DNA of 64,000 nt, taken from contig BAAHQB010000411.1 in the NCBI GenBank assembly GCA_054601695.1, positions 58,329 to 122,328 on the forward strand, read 5' to 3'. The translations under genes were made by a program, and so were the position numbers. Below are positions 44,267 through 64,000 of this stretch, in pieces. A model generated the notes under the pieces. That model did not search any database. It saw only the letters and a program-made list of their open reading frames with translations, and had not been told where the DNA came from. Every line of letters starts with the position of its first letter. Position 1 is the stretch's first letter. This DNA comes from Amorphochlora amoebiformis (taxonomy: Eukaryota > Cercozoa > Chlorarachniophyceae).

Positions 44267-45175
44267 TTTAGCGATTGATGTGAGAAGTTGCAAATTGTTA
44301 TTGCTATTGTTGATTTGAAATCTTGAAACGCCACAATAGAGTGATAGAGGTAATTACTGGTGTAGGATCTCGATACGCAAAAACCTAATATGTCTAGAGT
44401 GCAGCGGGCACTGCAGCCTCTTAAGAATTCTTCCTAGCTTCCACCGGATATACAAAAATATTCCAGATAAGATAAATGTGAACATAAACCCATGGTATCA
44501 TCGGTTGTAATTATCTGTAATATCTAGAATATCTAGAATCTAGAGAATATGTACTTATGAGAATCAGGATATACTAGACATATCCTAGATATCGAACTCG
44601 TACGTAAATTTACTAAAGCAAGTTTAATTAAGCAACGAAACGTCATAGTACACTAGTACAGTACGGTACCGGTATAGCGTAGAAATGAAACATTGTTTCT
44701 AGACTATGATCTAGCTAGTTATAATTCATCAGGGCAGTTGTAATAAGTTTAATTAAGTCACCAACACCAAGCCCAGAGAGTGGCGCGCGCATTCAGTAGT
44801 CGTCGTTGGACAGTCAGCTAGGTCAGTACAAACTAGTGAATCAACCAGATCTGGTGAATTCCTACTCTCTCGAGATCTAGGCACTCCAGGCTCTTACTAG
44901 TCTTACCTAGCTTACGTACTATGGTCTAGGCTAGTAGGTGGTATAGTTCTGGATCCAAGCTAGGAGAGAGGCTGTACCCGCACGGCATTTGAACTCGAGT
45001 TAAATGTGAACATGTTGTTGCGCGGTAATTTGACTTAAAAGAGTTTGCTCAACTCTGGACATGACTAGATGACAGAAACTAGAATTGGAGATTGAAAGAA
45101 GTGAAAACTAGTGGAGGAAAAGCTAGAAAAGGCCGACGTATCTTAGGAGGCTCGGAGCGTAGGTCATCCCTCGGG
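44267..45175. other. Unique convergent intergenic region
   Basis: About 900 bp without microsatellite between the stop codons of two convergent genes. It contains many short ctaga and tctaga palindromic words. No gene, RNA or clear polyadenylation signal was recognised. Confidence 0.5.
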
Positions 45176-45652
45176 TTATGCCAGCTGGGATACTTTATTG
45201 GTGCAACGGCCCGTTGCAACCGAGTAAGCATTCCGGACTATCGTCGTGAATTCCTTGCCGTCGACGTGGACTCTGGTTGTATCTCGATTGCTGTCTCCTG
45301 TGGGCTGATCTATGTAAGGAGCGTCGTAGTAGTACCATTGTAACCCGACTGCCATGATGCCGTCGGCGATGTTGATCATTGTATAAGGGCGACAAGGGCT
45401 CTTGCAGACCGGGGCGCCCGTTCCCTGGTTTTGGAGAGGGATGGGGAAGCAGCAGTGACCCGCTCGCAGGGTGACCTCGACGACAATCGAGTCTGGACGC
45501 ATCCAGATGGCGTTCCATAGGCCGGAGCCGTGGGAACCGACCAGTACGGCAGTAGATGCCATGATCTCCATCTGATCTTTGAGCTTGCTGATCTTGGCAG
45601 ATGGATGGAAGTCAACCTTGAATGAATTATGCAAAGTAAGTGTGTATATTCG

Positions 45653-45689
<37 letters not shown>

Positions 45690-45746
45690 AATATATTAAC
45701 TATAAGGTTGTGCATGTTATAATATATATGTATGTATATAATATAT

Positions 45747-45781
<35 letters not shown>

Positions 45782-45912
45782 TTATACATATAAACTATAT
45801 GTTTATACATGCTATACATACACACACACATATATATATATATATATAAATAAGTAAATATATATATAAAAAGGTATATATATATATATATAGAGACATT
45901 TATATATTTTTT

Positions 45913-45944
<32 letters not shown>

Positions 45945-46125
45945 TCATTTATGTATAAATATGTACACATTCGTATATTATAGGATGTTCTCAAGTAATA
46001 GGATGCACGTTGATACAACTATAAATAATATATATTTATATATAAATATATATATATAATATACATACATACATATATATATATATATACCTTTATTATA
46101 CATATTGCATATTATTATTATATAC

Positions 46126-46173
<48 letters not shown>

Positions 46174-46192
46174 ATTTATACTGTGATAGTGT

Positions 46193-46237
<45 letters not shown>

Positions 46238-46247
46238 CTCTCTGTGT

Positions 46248-46290
<43 letters not shown>

Positions 46291-46915
46291 CTCGCTACAA
46301 ATATAACAAGATTATATCCAAAAACACATGTAATATATAACACATATTATACACAATATTACCTCAACTAACGGGAGTTTGGCGTGGCATAGCCGTCTTG
46401 TAAGACCCTCCGGGGTTCCAGTTTGCAAGTCGACTAGAAGCCTTTGCTTAGCTCTCTCGCTTCGAAGGTGGTCCGGTGCGGAAGCGTACGCTCCCCGCTT
46501 TATGAGCGTGACAATACCTGATGTAGCAATATATTGCGTACTTTGTATCATGGACGCATCTGTATTTGATCATTCGTTTGTAAGCACAGTTACCCTCCGA
46601 GACCTCGCGAGCTGGGACTTGAAGTCCCTTCCGGATTGCAGCGGCGAACCTAATATGTGGGAAATACAAAATCAATGTAAAACTAGTGAAAAGGGAATGA
46701 TTCACGGCCTATCTAGTCTCTTCTTTCATCTCTCTTCCTTTTTCTTCTCTAGTCTTTGCTAATTCTGTTTTAATTGTTCGGTTTTTATCTCCCGGCCTTG
46801 CAGAGCTATCCCTTACCCTCCGTTTGAACACGTTCTCACGTTCTCTCATAAAGGATAGATAATATTATTACATGTTCATTTTCAGATTGTTTAGATATCA
46901 TCCAAACATACAATT

Positions 46916-46963
<48 letters not shown>

Positions 46964-47036
46964 GTTTTTACATATACATACATACACACATATACATATA
47001 TCTATATGTAATATATGTATATATATATATATATTG

Positions 47037-47102
<66 letters not shown>

Positions 47103-47151
47103 TATTAACACTTGAAAATGTGTAAATATATACACAAAAAACCACCCACAT

Positions 47152-47191
<40 letters not shown>

Positions 47192-47198
47192 CTACATT

Positions 47199-47285
<87 letters not shown>

Positions 47286-47311
47286 TATATATGATATTTA
47301 TATAGATATAA

Positions 47312-47374
<63 letters not shown>

Positions 47375-48890
47375 TAAAAATATAATGTATATATTGTATG
47401 TATGTAAATTTTTACAAATGTACAACACTACATATAGCTATGTACCCTTTGTACATCTTCAGAGGCTCGCGATTTACTACAATAGAACTCATGGAAAGTC
47501 TATTCACGCGCTCCCTGCAACCATACATTAGCGGAATTGTGTGCAGGGAAAGGGTATGATAACATGATTTGGACAAAGGATGATGAGCTAGGAAAGTACC
47601 CGAAAAATAGCTGAACCGGGCCCCCAACCAACGCCCAGTCGTGCCAGAGTGGGTTTCCATTCCACGGAGCCTCGTACACTCTCTCATGCTTCAATACCTA
47701 GCAGCAAGGTAACCATTAAGCATACCTTTCGTTCATTATGTGACTTCCAAGAGAGACAATGTAAAAAATCATGCCAGCCTTGTCTCCCAAGCATCGAGGC
47801 TTACCTTTGGCGGCTGGTCGGGTTCGTCTTCAGTGTAGGCACGTACCTCCCCGAGAGCACTGAGCATCTGAATTTTGAACGATCGTACGGCCAAGCTGGG
47901 TGGGGTAGGCACGTAAGGGTAAGTACACACGCACCCACAACGGGGAGCATTCAAGAGGCTTATCATTTACGGTTTTGGAATATCTCACCTCGGCTGACTA
48001 TGCGCATCCCACCAGATATAAAGGGTTAATGGGAGATGTCCGTCTTTTTGCAGGTTTGAGTGGAGGAGGTATGTGCATATACACAATCCTGCTCGGAGAG
48101 AGTGACCAAGATTGCTCTCTGAGTCCGCTTCGACCACCAGGGCCGTGCCTGTAAATATGATTGTTATTAATTCCGTTTACGCACGTGCATATGCCCTAGT
48201 GTATTTTGTGTGACCTTTAATATCCGCTTCTGAGCCCGCTGCAACCACCTGGTGGCCGAATCTACCTGTAGTGGACTTCTTCACTTGATGAATTCCACAC
48301 GGAGATTTCGATTGGTATTCAGGGAACTCTTGATCTCCTGGTAGCCTCGAAACTTGAAATGGCGCGTGCTTCGTTCCCTGAGGGGAGGGAGGAAACATTT
48401 AGGCGACCAAAAAAAAGGAGGCTATAATGTGTACCTCAGAAGTAACCCACTGATTCCACTCCTTTGTGTTGGGCTTTGCAGCCTTGCTCGCCCTAGAGTA
48501 TGACATATTCGCACACGAATCAAGCTCCTTGAATGCCGCTGGAAACCTTCGGGTTGTCTCAAACGTGCAGTTGATATGCAAGAGCTGGGCTGCCCTCTTT
48601 TCAGGAATCTCCGCTTGCACTTGATTCGCCATTCCCCACATGCGCGAGTATAACACACGTCCGAGATGTCGGTGAAGGTCGGTAATTAGTCCCGTTCGAA
48701 ACACCAACCAAGGCTTGGATCCGGCTTGAATTCCAACAATTGCGATAAGGAGGAAGAGAAGTATCGAAGAGCTCCACCGAATTCGATGATAGTGGCCGCG
48801 CCGGGGTGAGGGTTTGTCATGACACAAGTTTATTTCTGCGCCTTCCTCGATTGAACTGTGAGGGTGACGGTTCCGCAGAGAGGTGACCAT
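45176..48890 (-). CDS. GT61-type glycosyltransferase, type II membrane protein
   Basis: Complete nine-exon model, 513 aa, every junction phase-matched: 48,890-48,435, 48,377-48,266, 48,148-48,085, 47,895-47,805, 47,697-47,600, 47,514-47,446, 46,649-46,594, 46,517-46,363 and 45,616-45,176 (TAA). A short basic cytoplasmic tail precedes one membrane anchor ([15 protein letters not shown], about residues 43-57), as in Golgi/ER type II transferases. The lumenal domain has the GT61 signature: [12 protein letters not shown] (the NxxH region), [30 protein letters not shown] (HGxGL motif) and VVEV. The C-terminal portion has Cys-rich GHCCFPIP and [12 protein letters not shown]61 members include EGF-domain O-GlcNAc transferase, POMGNT2 and plant xylosyltransferases; which donor sugar is used cannot be read here. 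Two introns are expanded by AT repeats (46,362-45,617; 47,445-46,650), the others are about 50-190 bp. Head-to-head with the ABC transporter gene. Confidence 0.88.
45655..46310. repeat. Intronic (AT)n block
   Basis: AT dinucleotide with (CA)n in the last intron of the GT61 gene, including a tandem pair of tgttatataatata plus AT plus catactc at 46,190-46,295. Confidence 0.85.
46915..47400. repeat. Intronic (AT)n block
   Basis: AT dinucleotide with (CA)n in the GT61-gene intron between exons 47,514-47,446 and 46,649-46,594. Confidence 0.9.
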
Positions 48891-49200
48891 GTCTTTCCGC
48901 CGTCGCCGCGAGAGGTGCAGCTCAGTTCCGGTGGGTTGAGCAACTTGAGGTGAGTCTTTGGCGTTCGAAAAATTGAGATGTGCTATACGTATCTTATTTC
49001 AATATAACATTATATCTCCAACAAGATATTCTTCCAGACTGACCGCTACTACCCGTTACTGACGTGAATGCGATTATTTGGACCATTTGGTATTAATATC
49101 TCGATATCTTATTTCGCTATTTTAAACATAGAACAAATCCCCGGTACTCACTCTTACTACCCGGTATTAACATCGAAGTACCCCCTATTTGCTCACGCCG
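48891..49200. promoter_or_regulatory. Divergent promoter, GT61 and ABCD genes
   Basis: A 310-bp microsatellite-free segment between the two start codons (48,890 minus, 49,201 plus). It contains ctgaccgctactacccgtta and a partial repeat at 49,140-49,175. Bidirectional promoter function is inferred from spacing. Confidence 0.5.

Positions 49201-64000
<14,800 letters not shown>

Noticed and set aside
44641-45170. Possible RNA gene or small gene between the convergent genes
   Set aside because: No tRNA boxes, stable fold or coding frame could be supported by reading alone.

Overview
This is nuclear DNA of a microbial eukaryote. The genes have many GT-AG introns, interstitial TTAGGG arrays are present (a TTAGGG-type telomere repeat), and much of the window is (AT)n, (CA)n, (GA)n or minisatellite. 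I cannot name the lineage. The gene set (ABCD-type peroxisomal transporter, GT61 glycosyltransferase, EF-hand/sterol-type glycosyltransferase, Ste20-like kinase) fits a protist better than an animal. Exon models were built by hand from splice sites, reading-frame phase and protein motifs. For five genes every modelled junction is phase-consistent.

Layout. 1-11,900: repeats, tRNA-like elements and one convincing isolated exon (2,252-2,308). 11,980-13,245 (+): intronless gene for a basic 421-aa protein. 14,575-20,160 (-): WD40 protein with a small inverted-repeat transposon in one intron. 20,467-22,861 (+): EF-hand protein joined to the N-terminal half of a sterol-type glycosyltransferase, divergent from the WD40 gene. 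25,333-30,716 (-): zinc-ribbon plus Ste20-like kinase, whose start abuts an interstitial telomeric array. 32,250-33,540: purine-rich minisatellites. 33,540-38,949 (-): unrecognised multi-exon gene with a PH-like segment. 40,786-44,266 (+): Ser/Pro-rich protein with a weakly HMG-like C-terminal part. 45,176-48,890 (-): GT61-type type II membrane glycosyltransferase. 49,201 to beyond the window end (+): ABCD3/PMP70-like peroxisomal ABC transporter in at least 21 small exons, divergent from the GT61 gene.

The most striking signal cuts across genes. About 15 exons are accompanied by truncated, diverged copies of their own edge, each embedded in AT repeats. Copies that keep the acceptor side lie upstream of the true exon, and copies that keep the donor side lie downstream. 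In several cases the exon edge plus donor has become the unit of a long minisatellite (2.3-3.2, 51.3-52.5 and 60.0-60.6 kb). I call these exon-edge echoes. They surround the introns with decoy splice sites, and long self-complementary (AT)n tracts could fold as hairpins between them. The window therefore records how microsatellites, partial exon duplication and minisatellite birth are linked.
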